DNA of 64,000 bases from the NCBI GenBank assembly GCA_017614375.1, contig JAGABZ010000007.1:62001-126000 (forward strand), in the 5' to 3' direction. The stretch's first letter is position 1, and each line of letters opens with the position of its first letter. A program made the translations under genes and the position numbers. The notes below the pieces were generated by a model. That model did no database searches. It was given only the letters and a program-made list of their open reading frames with translations, and had not been told where the DNA came from. Origin of the DNA: Spirochaetales bacterium. GTDB lineage: Bacteria; Spirochaetota; Spirochaetia; Sphaerochaetales; Sphaerochaetaceae. This document shows, piece after piece, positions 32,493-41,541 of the stretch.

Positions 32493-33350
32493 TCAGCGTT
32501 TTTCTCTCGTCCAGAGCGCCGTCGAGATTCCGTGACGGTGCTCGTACCCCGCTTTCAGCGACAATCTGATGCAAAGGCGTGTCTGCCTGCCGGCTTCCTC
32601 GACCGCTTCAAAGAAAGGCATGCCCTGAAGCATCGCGGATACCATCACACTGCAAAAGAAATCACCGCTTCCGGGAAGTGAGTGAGCCTCTCTTTCGTGC
32701 GAGAGCCACCTGAAATCCCCGTCACGGGACAGGCAGGCAATCATGACCCTGTCTGAAGGAACCCCCCGCAGAGGAACATCTGTCATGGCGATATCGGCTG
32801 TGCATATGCTGCGCAGGCTCTCCAGCACCATGGTCACCTCGGCTTCTTCCGGCTCGGCCACATAGGGCACTCCGGTCAGCAGACAGCCTTCGGTCCAGTT
32901 CGGCTTGATGACATCCGCCCCCTCCAGGTTCCGGCGTACCGCGCCCACCATCGGAGAGCCGAATCCGCTGTACAGCCGGCCGTAATCACCGAGAACCGGG
33001 TCAACGGCAACCAGAGCTCCGGGAAAGAGCAGGCTGCGCAGGCTGCGGGCCAGACCGGCTGTCTTCGGAGTGGAGAGAAATCCCGTATAGAGGCAGTCGA
33101 ACCTGATGTCCTCCCGCCTGAGGCAGGCGCTGATCTCCCTGGCGCAGTGATCGAGGTTCCGGTGAAAAACATCCTCGAACCCGTCAAGCTGGGTCGAGAG
33201 GACAGCCGTGGGAAGCGGACAGACCTCCACCCCCAGGGCTTCCATCACGGGAATGACCACACTGAGCGAACTTTTTGCGTAGGTACACAGATCGTGCACC
33301 GCCAGGCAGGTCGGGACGCGTGAAACGTTGTTTTCCGCGGATGTCTTCAT
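32493..33350 (-). CDS. PfkB-family kinase, pyridoxal/pyridoxine kinase type
   Basis: This 285-aa protein resembles PdxY/PdxK-type kinases: CLAVHDLCTYAKSSLSVV, TGFLSTPKTAGL, DPVLGDYGRLYSGF, the IKPNWTE segment and the ATP/anion-hole motif LPGSGDFFCS. It would phosphorylate vitamin B6 vitamers. The ATG at 33350 has no ribosome site, and a promoter (TTGTCA at 33381-33386, 17 nt, TAAAAT at 33358-33363) would start transcription at or next to it, so it may be leaderless. A TTG at 33431 would overlap the divergent gene and is less likely. Confidence 0.82.
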   Translation of the reverse strand: MKTSAENNVSRVPTCLAVHDLCTYAKSSLSVVIPVMEALGVEVCPLPTAVLSTQLDGFEDVFHRNLDHCAREISACLRREDIRFDCLYTGFLSTPKTAGLARSLRSLLFPGALVAVDPVLGDYGRLYSGFGSPMVGAVRRNLEGADVIKPNWTEGCLLTGVPYVAEPEEAEVTMVLESLRSICTADIAMTDVPLRGVPSDRVMIACLSRDGDFRWLSHEREAHSLPGSGDFFCSVMVSAMLQGMPFFEAVEEAGRQTRLCIRLSLKAGYEHRHGISTALWTREKR

Positions 33351-33357
33351 GGTGGAT

Positions 33358-33388
33358 ATTTTATTCCAATTGTCGGATAATGACAATT
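33358..33388. promoter_or_regulatory. Divergent promoter region with inverted repeat (pdx-type kinase / phosphohexomutase)
   Basis: AATTGTC (33368-33374) and GACAATT (33382-33388) form a perfect 7-bp inverted repeat with a 7-nt centre. The right arm overlaps the -35 (TTGTCA, minus strand) of the kinase promoter whose -10 is TAAAAT at 33358-33363. It may be an operator for one or both genes. Confidence 0.5.
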
Positions 33389-33407
33389 CAAGGGGGCTGC
33401 GGGAAAC

Positions 33408-35084
33408 ATGGGTCCGGAAAAGCTTGTTCAATCTGTCGGAAAGGCAAACGAAGACTTCATCGTCTCCGCCAGCGGGTGGAGAAAGGTCTTCAGCGACGGC
33501 GGACCGGAATCGTTCAGTCCGGCTGTAGGAACAGCTGACAGCCTGATGGCCAAGGCAGTAGGTCTGGCCCTGGCCAGGAATATGAAACCGGGTGAACGCG
33601 TCCTGGTCGGAACCGACACGAGGCCTACCGGTCCGGTTCTGGCCGACCTGGTCATGACGGTCTTTGTCCGGTGCGGGTTGGAGGTCTGCTATCTCGGAAT
33701 CAGCGCCGCTCCCGAAATCATGGCCTTTTCACACCGGGGCTTCGACCGTTTCTTTTACATCTCAGCCAGCCACAACCCGGTCGGACACAATGGCTTCAAA
33801 TTCGGCTCCGATGGCGGAGTTTTTGACAAACAGCGCTCAGAGGACATCGTAAAGGCCTTTCGCGCAATCTGCGCCTCGGAGGAGGACCTGAGCGGACTCG
33901 ACGCTGCCGAAACTCTCCACTTCGAACCGGACCGGGCCCTGAAATCCGCGGCTCTTGATTATTACCGGAGTTTTGTCCTGCGTACGGTGGGCGACCTGAC
34001 CGGCCTGAAGGGCAAAGAGTTCGGAGTGGTAATCGACTTCAACGGAAGCGCCCGGGCCGCGTCGATAGACCTTCAGCTGTTGGACAGCCTGGGGATCAGG
34101 CACAGGGAAATCAACGCCCGGCCGGGCGAAATCGCCCACGCAATAGTCCCCGAGGCGGAGAATCTGGAACCCTGCCGGCTGTTGCTTGAGCAGGCACACC
34201 GGCAAGACCCGTCTTTTATCCTCGGATACATGCCGGACAACGACGGGGACCGCGGAAACCTGGTTTATATCGATGAAAACTCCCGGGCACGGATTCTCCC
34301 GGCCCAGACCGTCTTTGCCCTGAGCGTCCTCTGTTCGCTCGCCGCTTCCCTACCCGGCAACCTTGCCGTAGCAGCAAACGGGCCTACTTCGGGACGGACA
34401 GACGAAATCTGCGCAGCCTTCGGCGCCGGGTGTTTCCGCGCCGAGGTCGGTGAGGCCAACGCCGTGAACCTGGCCCAGAAGCTGAGGGATGACGGGATGA
34501 CTGTCCCCCTCTGCGGCGAGGGTTCAAACGGCGGAGTTATCATGCACCCCTCCAAAGTCCGCGACCCGGCCGACACACTGCTGTGCATCCTGCGCTTTTT
34601 GTCCGACAGTGCCGCAATTAAGCGGTGGACCGGCAACGGCGGCTGCACAATCGGGCAACTGGTTTCTTCCCTGCCCGTCTACACAACAACCGACGCGTTT
34701 TCGCCGTTGGCGGGGATGCGGGTAACGACCAATGACTTCTCCGCCTTCAAGGACCTGTTCGAGCAGCTCTGGGAGGAAAACACCTCGATCCTCAAGGAAA
34801 ACGGCATAGCCTCCTGGGTGGAGTACCAATTGGAGGGAATTTCAAACCGCAGGGCATCCGGGCCGGGCGGAAGGAGCGGAAACTGCCGCGGAGGGCTTAA
34901 GTACGAGCTCTATGACTCCGAAGGCTCCCATCTCGGTTTCGTCTGGATGCGCCCGAGCGGAACCGAGCCGCTTCTGAGGTTGCTTGTGGACCTGAGGGGT
35001 GACAGACCTGCGCTGCACGACCTGCTGCTCAAGCACCTGCGCTCTTTGGTTGCGCTGACCGACCGGCGTTTGGCCGCTTTTTGA
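33408..35084 (+). CDS. Alpha-D-phosphohexomutase (phosphoglucomutase/phosphomannomutase family)
   Basis: This 558-aa protein has all four family sites: catalytic Ser121 in SASHNPVGHNGFK, the metal loop PDNDGDRGN, the sugar-binding GEGSNGG and the C-terminal phosphate loop RPSGTEPLLR. It moves phosphate between C1 and C6 of hexoses; glucose versus mannose is not decided by these motifs. The ATG at 33408 follows AAGGGGG. It is convergent with a hexokinase gene, so glucose phosphorylation and phosphosugar mutation are encoded together, although on opposite strands. Confidence 0.9.
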   Translation: MGPEKLVQSVGKANEDFIVSASGWRKVFSDGGPESFSPAVGTADSLMAKAVGLALARNMKPGERVLVGTDTRPTGPVLADLVMTVFVRCGLEVCYLGISAAPEIMAFSHRGFDRFFYISASHNPVGHNGFKFGSDGGVFDKQRSEDIVKAFRAICASEEDLSGLDAAETLHFEPDRALKSAALDYYRSFVLRTVGDLTGLKGKEFGVVIDFNGSARAASIDLQLLDSLGIRHREINARPGEIAHAIVPEAENLEPCRLLLEQAHRQDPSFILGYMPDNDGDRGNLVYIDENSRARILPAQTVFALSVLCSLAASLPGNLAVAANGPTSGRTDEICAAFGAGCFRAEVGEANAVNLAQKLRDDGMTVPLCGEGSNGGVIMHPSKVRDPADTLLCILRFLSDSAAIKRWTGNGGCTIGQLVSSLPVYTTTDAFSPLAGMRVTTNDFSAFKDLFEQLWEENTSILKENGIASWVEYQLEGISNRRASGPGGRSGNCRGGLKYELYDSEGSHLGFVWMRPSGTEPLLRLLVDLRGDRPALHDLLLKHLRSLVALTDRRLAAF

Positions 35085-35092
35085 AGGATAAT

Positions 35093-35125
35093 GAAAAAAG
35101 AGGCCAGAATTTTGGCCTGGTTTTT
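35093..35125. terminator. Bidirectional terminator between phosphohexomutase and hexokinase
   Basis: AGGCCA and TGGCCT form a 6-bp stem with a 6-nt loop, flanked by an A-run on the left and a T-run on the right, so it can act in both directions. It starts 8 nt after the mutase stop. Confidence 0.65.
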
Positions 35126-35153
35126 CAAAAACTTGCGAAAAGTGGCCAATGAG

Positions 35154-35232
35154 TTGGCCTCGTTTTTGCAAAAACGCCCGCAGCGAGGCCAAAAACGACC
35201 TCGCAATTGCAAAAACGCCCGCAGCAAGGCCA
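35154..35232. repeat. Palindromic and direct repeats in the convergent gap
   Basis: Two 26-nt copies differ at one base and start 41 nt apart (35166-35191 and 35207-35232); each begins TTGCAAAAACGCCCGCAGC and ends AGGCCA. TTGGCCTCG (35154-35162) and CGAGGCCAA (35184-35192) form a 9-bp stem around the first copy, and TTTTTGCAAAAA is an inner palindrome. A decayed third copy seems to lie at 35133-35147. This is a small family-like repeat cluster with no gene. Confidence 0.7.
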
Positions 35233-35237
35233 GAGAA

Positions 35238-36527
35238 TCAAAAGGTTGAGACGGCTGTTCCTACAATCGGCGAATCGTCGATCTTCACCAGTCTGAAGTA
35301 TCTGCCCTTCTTTTCCGTCAGATAGCCGCTGAGGGTGGCCTGGGTGCACTCTGCCAGGCCGGGAGTCCTGTAATAAGTCGTCCCGTCGACGTTGACGCAC
35401 ACCGGCCTGTCGGGGCGGGAACCGCAGCCGGATTTGAGGATTGTCGCACTCAACGCGGCGGCCGACAGCCTGGCCGAACGACGGACCACGGATTCGGCGA
35501 TAGCCTGCAGTCTCGACGCATCGGAGGATGAATAATCCCCGCCGAGGCAGTCAGTCAGGACTCCGCACCCGGATTGCGAAAGCAAGGCGCTCAGATCCCC
35601 GGTTTCAAGCTTTTGGACTTTTTCAAAGCGGTGCGCGAATGCCGCTGAGAAAAGCCCCTGCTCCACCGCCTTTGAGGTGGCCAGCCAGGCCAGAGGTCCG
35701 AGATAGGCACCGGAAGTCATCTTTTCCAGCCAGTGGATATCAGGGCCGTCGGTCATCGAGCGCAGAAGCGGGTCGATCGGCCCGAGATCACAGCGGAACT
35801 CTCCGCACTCGGTGTTGATTATCATCGATTCCGGCAGGTCGCGCTGGCCGGCGATCTTTCCGATGCCCGCCGTCGGCTGGACATAGGCGATGTTCAGCCC
35901 GGTGCCCAGGATGAATCCGACATAGCCGTCGAATCCTGCGCCGGCGCGGGAGCAACCCGCCAGAAGGGTGGAGACGGTGTCGTTGACGACGCGGACGGTC
36001 AAGCCTTGGCCGGAAACACCCGAGCGGACCAGCTGCTCTTTCAGGGTGGCTCCGAGCCTGATGCCCTTAAGCCCGTCGATGCGGACCTCCTTGGAGAAGC
36101 TTATCGGAACGGCGTCTCCGTCGGGGGTGTTCTGGATGTCGTATGAAAAGCAGAAGCCGAGTCTGTCGGTCCGTGAAAGAAGCGGGCCTACGCGGCGGAC
36201 AAGCTCATCAAAGAACTCAGCGGCACTGACGGCGCCGTGCGAGCCGGGAATCGGAGTGCGGACAAAATCGGAGATGACCGGGCCGTCAGGACCGAAGGTG
36301 ACCAGGCAGGTCCTCAGATTGGTTCCGCCGGCGTCGACCACGGCGACGCTTGCCCCGGGTTCGGGACGGCAGTCAGAACCGGTGTAGGTCGGAATCATCC
36401 TCAGGACACTTCCGCCCTCGACCCTGAGTCCGGCATCCATGTCATCCAGGAAAGCACGGCTCACGGCTTCAATATCGACGCAGGAGGGATCAAGCCCCCA
36501 TTCTTTCAGAAAAGTTCCGATACTCAT
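35238..36527 (-). CDS. Hexokinase, eukaryote-like family
   Basis: This 429-aa protein belongs to the eukaryote-type hexokinase family also found in spirochaetes and Bacteroidetes, not to the small bacterial glucokinases. It has the phosphate-1 loop DAGGTNLR, the sugar-binding FSYDIQNTPDGDAVPISFSKE region, the VVNDTVSTLLAG segment and the GFILGTGLN block. It phosphorylates glucose or related hexoses with ATP. The ATG overlaps the stop of the gene before it (ATGA). Confidence 0.88.
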   Translation of the reverse strand: MSIGTFLKEWGLDPSCVDIEAVSRAFLDDMDAGLRVEGGSVLRMIPTYTGSDCRPEPGASVAVVDAGGTNLRTCLVTFGPDGPVISDFVRTPIPGSHGAVSAAEFFDELVRRVGPLLSRTDRLGFCFSYDIQNTPDGDAVPISFSKEVRIDGLKGIRLGATLKEQLVRSGVSGQGLTVRVVNDTVSTLLAGCSRAGAGFDGYVGFILGTGLNIAYVQPTAGIGKIAGQRDLPESMIINTECGEFRCDLGPIDPLLRSMTDGPDIHWLEKMTSGAYLGPLAWLATSKAVEQGLFSAAFAHRFEKVQKLETGDLSALLSQSGCGVLTDCLGGDYSSSDASRLQAIAESVVRRSARLSAAALSATILKSGCGSRPDRPVCVNVDGTTYYRTPGLAECTQATLSGYLTEKKGRYFRLVKIDDSPIVGTAVSTF

Positions 36528-37210
36528 ATCAACCCCGACAGGCCCCAGTTAAGCCTGAACTTCACATTTCCCTTTTCGTACACAATCCCGTCCACCTTCA
36601 GACCTTTGTCAAAACCGACGCAGACCGCCCCGCTTTCAAGACTGACTGAAAAGGTTCCGTTCACCGGAATCCGGCGCCCGAAGTGCTCACCTTCCACGAC
36701 CATGTCCACATCCACCGTCCCGACCGGCCCATCCGAACTGCCTCCGGCGGCCAGCAGACCGATGATTTCCAGGGCGGTGAAACGCCCGTTGCCGGAGAAA
36801 GCCATCATCCCGGAGAGGACATGCGACCCGGGGACGTAACCCCTGCCCGACATGGCGCCGTAGCAGGCGGTTGTGTACACCGACTGCTTTTTCTGCCCTC
36901 CGACCAGCCCTGACAGGAGACCGGAAAGCATGCCGGCCACATCATCCTCCGGCCGGATCGACTCCAGCATCGTGTACAGATCGGCCCGGTCAAAGACTAT
37001 GATATCGGGCAGACCCTTGTCGGCCCCGATCACGCTGACACCCTTCTGGCCCGGTTCGATTCCCGAAACCGACCTGCTGAGGATAATCGCCACGGCATCG
37101 GTTCCGGTCCAGATGCACTCGACCAGCCCGTCCGTGTCCAGCTCCTCCGCTCCCAGCCCGGCGCAGACGCAGAGAATCAGTACCAGGACGGGGAAAAGGC
37201 GGGCTTTCAT
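36524..37210 (-). CDS. Exported protein of unknown function
   Basis: I do not recognise this 228-aa protein. It starts with a signal peptide (LFPVLVLILCVCAGLGA) and the mature part is Gly/Ser/Val-rich with beta-strand character. A Gly-rich middle (GMLSGLLSGLVGGQ) is followed by a strand-rich end. There is no ribosome site; a promoter (TTGATA at 37241-37246, 18 nt, TAGAAT at 37217-37222) would begin transcription at the ATG, so it may be leaderless. It is coupled to the hexokinase gene by a 4-nt overlap. Confidence 0.65.
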   Translation of the reverse strand: MKARLFPVLVLILCVCAGLGAEELDTDGLVECIWTGTDAVAIILSRSVSGIEPGQKGVSVIGADKGLPDIIVFDRADLYTMLESIRPEDDVAGMLSGLLSGLVGGQKKQSVYTTACYGAMSGRGYVPGSHVLSGMMAFSGNGRFTALEIIGLLAAGGSSDGPVGTVDVDMVVEGEHFGRRIPVNGTFSVSLESGAVCVGFDKGLKVDGIVYEKGNVKFRLNWGLSGLI

Positions 37211-37270
37211 GGTGAGATTCTAGCTTTGTTTTGACTTTATTATCAATCGGTTTTTTGCTAGAGTTGAACC

Positions 37271-38686
37271 ATGAGAACCGCTCCGACATTCTTCTGGTAT
37301 GACCTGGAAACCTTCGGTCTGGACCCCTGTTACGACAAGATCGCCCAGTTCGCCGGACAGCGGACCGACATGGACCTCAATCCGGTCGGGGACCCCGTCG
37401 TCCTGTACTGCAAGCCCCCCATGGACTACCTGCCCGACCCGCTTTCCTGCCTGGTCACGGGAATCACCCCGCAGACAGCCCTGAAAAACGGCCTGCCGGA
37501 GTATGAGTTCATCGAGCAGATAAACGACATCTTCAGCGTCCCCAACACCACCGTCTGCGGCTTCAACTCGCTGAGGTTCGACGACGAGTTCATACGCAAC
37601 GCGCTGTACCGGAACTTCCTGGACCCGTACCGCCGCGAATGGGCCAACGGAAACAGCAGATGGGACATCCTCGATCTGGTCAGGGCCGCCCATGACCTGA
37701 GGCCGGAGGGGTTCAACTGGCCGCCTAAGAATCCCGAAACCGGCAACCCTGTTTTCAAGCTGACCGAGCTGACGGCGGCCAATTCAATCGACCAGACCGG
37801 GGCACACGACGCGATGGTCGATGTCAGGGCGACGATCGCCGTGGCGAAACTGATCAAACAAAAGGCTCCGAGACTGTTCGACTACTTCTACAGGCTCCGT
37901 TCAAAGGCGGAGGTCAAGAATCTCATCGGAAACCCGTTTGCCACACCCTGTCTGCTGACCTGCGCCGCCTTTACCCGGCCGGAGGGCTGCACCTCGATGA
38001 TTGTCCCGCTGACTCCGTCGTACAACTCCGGTTCGACAATCATATGCTTCGACCTCAGGCAGGACATCGATGCCCTGATTTCGGCATCTTCCGCGGAAAT
38101 ACTGAGTGTTCCGGGCATAATCAGGGTATCAATCACCAAATGCCCCGCCCTCTCACCGCTTTCGGTACTCACCCCGGAGACGGCAGTCAGACTCGGCATC
38201 AACCGGGCAGCCTGCCTGTCCCGCTGGGAAAAGCTCAAGCAGCATCCTGAGCTGGTTTCGAAGATCCACGAGTGCGAAAAGACGGCCGTCTTCAACGAAG
38301 TCGACGACACCGACTTCCAGTTGTACAAGGATTTCTTCCCCGACTCCGACCGTGCGAACTTCGACCTGCTCCGTCAGGTTCCGCCGGCGGAGAAGCTGAC
38401 GCTCAACCTCCGCTTCACCGACACGCGCTGTCAGCAGATGCTCTGGAGGATGGTATGCCGCAGCTATCCCGGCTCGCTGGACCCGGACAACCGGCGCAAG
38501 TACATGTCTTTCTGCGCCAACCGCCTGCTCTGCCCGCCCGGCGACGTACAGAACAACCTCCAGTTCTTTGAGCGCAAGATTGCCGAGAAACTCGGCAGCA
38601 CCGACACACCGGCCCAGTCCAAGCAGGTTCTTCTGGATCTGCGCACCTACGGTGAGTATCTGAAAAAGAAAGTCTTCGGGAATTGA
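37271..38686 (+). CDS. sbcB: Exodeoxyribonuclease I
   Basis: This 471-aa protein is the 3'-5' single-strand DNA exonuclease ExoI. The DEDDh domain starts FFWYDLETFG (Asp11, Glu13), continues with VCGFNSLRFDDEF and ends with QTGAHDAMVDVRAT; SH3-like and helical domains follow as in E. coli. The length is typical of the family. A weak TAGAG precedes the ATG. It is divergent from the exported-protein gene and stops one base from the convergent RelA/SpoT gene. Confidence 0.94.
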   Translation: MRTAPTFFWYDLETFGLDPCYDKIAQFAGQRTDMDLNPVGDPVVLYCKPPMDYLPDPLSCLVTGITPQTALKNGLPEYEFIEQINDIFSVPNTTVCGFNSLRFDDEFIRNALYRNFLDPYRREWANGNSRWDILDLVRAAHDLRPEGFNWPPKNPETGNPVFKLTELTAANSIDQTGAHDAMVDVRATIAVAKLIKQKAPRLFDYFYRLRSKAEVKNLIGNPFATPCLLTCAAFTRPEGCTSMIVPLTPSYNSGSTIICFDLRQDIDALISASSAEILSVPGIIRVSITKCPALSPLSVLTPETAVRLGINRAACLSRWEKLKQHPELVSKIHECEKTAVFNEVDDTDFQLYKDFFPDSDRANFDLLRQVPPAEKLTLNLRFTDTRCQQMLWRMVCRSYPGSLDPDNRRKYMSFCANRLLCPPGDVQNNLQFFERKIAEKLGSTDTPAQSKQVLLDLRTYGEYLKKKVFGN

Positions 38687-38687
38687 A

Positions 38688-40700
38688 TCAGCTGTAAAGC
38701 GGACTTATCTGGATGATGTTCGGGATTGAGCGGATGCTCTTGACGATGTTCGAGAAGCTGTCCTCCCGGTCGCATTCGATTGTGAACGTCCCGACCAGCT
38801 GACCTTCCTCACCGTCGTCCAGACGGCCCTCGATCAGATGGCCCTTGTACTTGCGCATGGCCCCCTCGATTTCCGAAAAGAGGTCCAATGTGCGCCGGGA
38901 TGTGACCTTGAAGCGCCGGATTATCATGCTCTCCGAGCTCTCCCACTCAACCGGAATCGAGCGCTGCTCGATTTCCGACATGTTGCGCAGGTTGTGGCAG
39001 TCGGTACGGTGGACGATGATTCCACGCCCTCTGGAAACGTAGCCGACGATATCGTCACCCGGTTTGGGGTTGCAGCACTGGGCAATTGAGATCATCAGAT
39101 TCTTTTGCTGCCCCACGACGAGGGATGCCTTTGAGGTGGTCTGGACGCTGCGGACGATGTCCTCATCGCTGAAGTTCTGCTCGGCCGGAGCAGCCTGGGA
39201 AGCTTCCAGATCTTCCTTTGAGGGCTTTGCGATGATGTTCTTCTGCAGAATCAGGCTCTCGTCGTTTCTGTTGAGCCAGGCGCGGATCTTGCGCTTCGCG
39301 CTGCTGGTGTGGGCGTACTTGAGCCAGGCCAGCTTCGGATGCGCGTTAGGCGAAGTGAGGATCTCTATGACCTGGGTGTGCTTCAGCGGCTGGCTCAGGG
39401 GGATGATCGATCCGTTGGCCTTCGCGCCGACAGTGTGCACCCCGATGTCGGTGTGGATTTTAAAGGCGAAATCCAGGGCGGTGGCGTTGACCGGCAGGTC
39501 AATCGGGTTGCCCTTCGGGGTGAATACTATGATCGAGTCCTTGAGAAGCTCGCTTTTGATGTCGTCCATGAACGACTCGGACTGGGTGATTTCGTTTTTC
39601 CAGTTGCGCAGCCTCATGAAGATGTCGGTGTACTCCCCTCCGGTGGGGGCCTTTTCGCTTCCGGTGGATGCCTTGTATGCCCAGTGCGCCGCGACACCGA
39701 AATCGGCAACCTCGTCCATCTCCTTTGTCCGGATCTGGATTTCCATCAGCTTGCCGCCGACGGCCATGACCGTGGTATGCAGGCTCTGGTAGTTGTTCGC
39801 CTTCGGCATGGCGATGTAGTCTTTAAACCGCCCCGCAATCGGCGGCCACAGGCTGTGGATGATTCCCAAAAGCGAATAGCAGTCGGACACGCTGTCGCAG
39901 ATGATCCTGATTCCGATCAGGTCATAGATCTCGTCGATGTCCTTGTTCCGCTTCTTCATCTTCATGTAGATCGAATACGGATGCTTGATTCTCCAGGAAA
40001 TGTCGACCTTGTACCCCGCCTCGTGGCTCTTGCGGGCAATCATCCCCCGGATGTTCTGGGTGTATTCCTCGTACTCGATCTTCTTCGAATCCAGATAGCC
40101 GTTGATGTACTCGTACACATCCGGCTTGATGGTCTTCAGCGAAAGATCCTGCAGCTCGTCCTTAAGCCACGCGATTCCGAGCCTGTCCGCCAGCGGAGCG
40201 TAGATGTCCAGACACTCGTTGGCGATCTCGACGGCCCGTTTGGGCTTGAGGTACTGAAGCGTGCGCATGTTGTGCAGCTTGTCCGCCAGCTTGATGATGA
40301 TGACCCGGATGTCCTTGGGCATCGTCAGAAAGAGTTTGCGGATCGTCTCGTACTCCTGGACGGACTTGTTCTGCGCCTTTATCGTGGAGATTTTCGTCGC
40401 GCCCTCGACCATGTTCCCCACCGCCAGACCGAACTGCTCGACGATCTCGTCAAGCGTCGTCCCGGTGTCCTCGATCAGGTCGTGCATCAGCCCGCCGCAA
40501 ATCGTGTCGGCATCGCTTTTAAGCTGTACGAGAATCTCGGCGACCGCTATCGGGTGGATGAAATACGGCTCCCCGCTGGCCCTCTTCTGATCCTGATGCT
40601 TTGTGTCGGCGAGCACGGCGGCACGGCGGATCTTGTCCTGATCCGCCTTTGAATACATCGAGACCTTGGACATCAGATCCTTGATCAGCTGTTCATGCAT
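38688..40700 (-). CDS. RelA/SpoT bifunctional (p)ppGpp synthetase/hydrolase
   Basis: This 670-aa protein has, in order, an HD hydrolase domain (FIHPIAV and MHDLIEDT), the synthetase domain (DEIYDLIGIRII, MPKANNYQSLHTTV, EIQIRT), a TGS domain (ITVFTPKGNPIDLPVNATAL-type segment) and a C-terminal ACT domain. Both catalytic sites look intact, so it should make and break (p)ppGpp. The ATG at 40700 follows GGAGG and overlaps prmC by 8 nt. It appears to be the only long RSH in this window. Confidence 0.95.
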   Translation of the reverse strand: MHEQLIKDLMSKVSMYSKADQDKIRRAAVLADTKHQDQKRASGEPYFIHPIAVAEILVQLKSDADTICGGLMHDLIEDTGTTLDEIVEQFGLAVGNMVEGATKISTIKAQNKSVQEYETIRKLFLTMPKDIRVIIIKLADKLHNMRTLQYLKPKRAVEIANECLDIYAPLADRLGIAWLKDELQDLSLKTIKPDVYEYINGYLDSKKIEYEEYTQNIRGMIARKSHEAGYKVDISWRIKHPYSIYMKMKKRNKDIDEIYDLIGIRIICDSVSDCYSLLGIIHSLWPPIAGRFKDYIAMPKANNYQSLHTTVMAVGGKLMEIQIRTKEMDEVADFGVAAHWAYKASTGSEKAPTGGEYTDIFMRLRNWKNEITQSESFMDDIKSELLKDSIIVFTPKGNPIDLPVNATALDFAFKIHTDIGVHTVGAKANGSIIPLSQPLKHTQVIEILTSPNAHPKLAWLKYAHTSSAKRKIRAWLNRNDESLILQKNIIAKPSKEDLEASQAAPAEQNFSDEDIVRSVQTTSKASLVVGQQKNLMISIAQCCNPKPGDDIVGYVSRGRGIIVHRTDCHNLRNMSEIEQRSIPVEWESSESMIIRRFKVTSRRTLDLFSEIEGAMRKYKGHLIEGRLDDGEEGQLVGTFTIECDREDSFSNIVKSIRSIPNIIQISPLYS

Positions 40701-41541
40701 CCCTGTATCCTCCGACGCACCTCGGCCTGCCGCCCAGGTCCTCCAGCACAAAGCACCGCCCAAGCCCCGCCTTTTCCATCAGGCTTTTGACATCGGACGC
40801 CTGGGTGCAGCCGCACTCGACCAGCAGAAGTCCTCCGTTTTCGAGCAAGCCCGGACCGTCTCCGGCTATTCTGGCCAGAACCTCCATTCCGAAGTCCCCG
40901 GCAAACAGCGCCAGCGGCGGTTCGCAGAGCACCTCGGGGGCAAGCATGGACTTTTCCCGGGGATCGATGTAGGGCGGATTTGCCGTGATCAGGTTGAACC
41001 GGCACCCCTCAAAAGCCCCGAAAAGGTCGCTTTTGACACACTTTGCATCATTTCCGATGATTTGTCTACAATTGCGGCGGGCAAAGCGAAGCGCCTGAGG
41101 GGATATGTCGGACAGGGTAAGCGCACAGGATTTTCCCTCCGAGGCCAGCGCGGATTTGAGCGAAATCCCTATACAGCCGCTGCCTGTGCAGATGTCCAGA
41201 ACCGACGGGCAGTCGATCCCCCTCAGAAACTCCAGGGCGGCCTCTACGAGGATCTCCGTGTCGGGACGCGGCACGAGCACACCCGGTCCCACGGCAAAAT
41301 CGTGCCCGTAGAACTCCTTTTTGCCGATGATGTAAGCCACGCTCCGGCCGTTGCACCTTTTCTGAAGCGCGTTCATGAACCGCATCACCTGGGCAGGTGT
41401 AAGCGAAGCTTCGGATGTCAGGATTTCACCCTGGCTCAGGCCGGTGATCCAGCCCAGGATGATTCTGGTGTCCAGTGCCGGAGTGTCGGAATAGGAGCGC
41501 AGAATCTGGAAACCCGACTTCCTTGCCTCCGGGAGGTTCAT
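40693..41541 (-). CDS. prmC: Peptide chain release factor glutamine methyltransferase
   Basis: This 282-aa protein methylates the GGQ glutamine of release factors. It has the SAM-binding DICTGSGCIGISL, the catalytic NPPYI and the N-terminal helical domain. The gene starts at the prfA stop (TGATG), so its substrate RF1 is encoded directly upstream and translation is coupled. It overlaps the RelA/SpoT gene by 8 nt at its end. Confidence 0.94.
   Translation of the reverse strand: MNLPEARKSGFQILRSYSDTPALDTRIILGWITGLSQGEILTSEASLTPAQVMRFMNALQKRCNGRSVAYIIGKKEFYGHDFAVGPGVLVPRPDTEILVEAALEFLRGIDCPSVLDICTGSGCIGISLKSALASEGKSCALTLSDISPQALRFARRNCRQIIGNDAKCVKSDLFGAFEGCRFNLITANPPYIDPREKSMLAPEVLCEPPLALFAGDFGMEVLARIAGDGPGLLENGGLLLVECGCTQASDVKSLMEKAGLGRCFVLEDLGGRPRCVGGYRDA

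Noticed and set aside
35154-35232. Possible CRISPR array
   Set aside because: Only two full units, spaced by 15 nt, with no further repeats and no cas genes.
37271-38686. sbcB as part of a defence or mobile region
   Set aside because: Codon use and neighbours are typical of core genome; ExoI is a common housekeeping enzyme.
39309-40652. A 447-codon plus-strand open frame opposite the RelA/SpoT gene
   Set aside because: Antisense to a strongly conserved gene; no recognisable domain or ribosome site.
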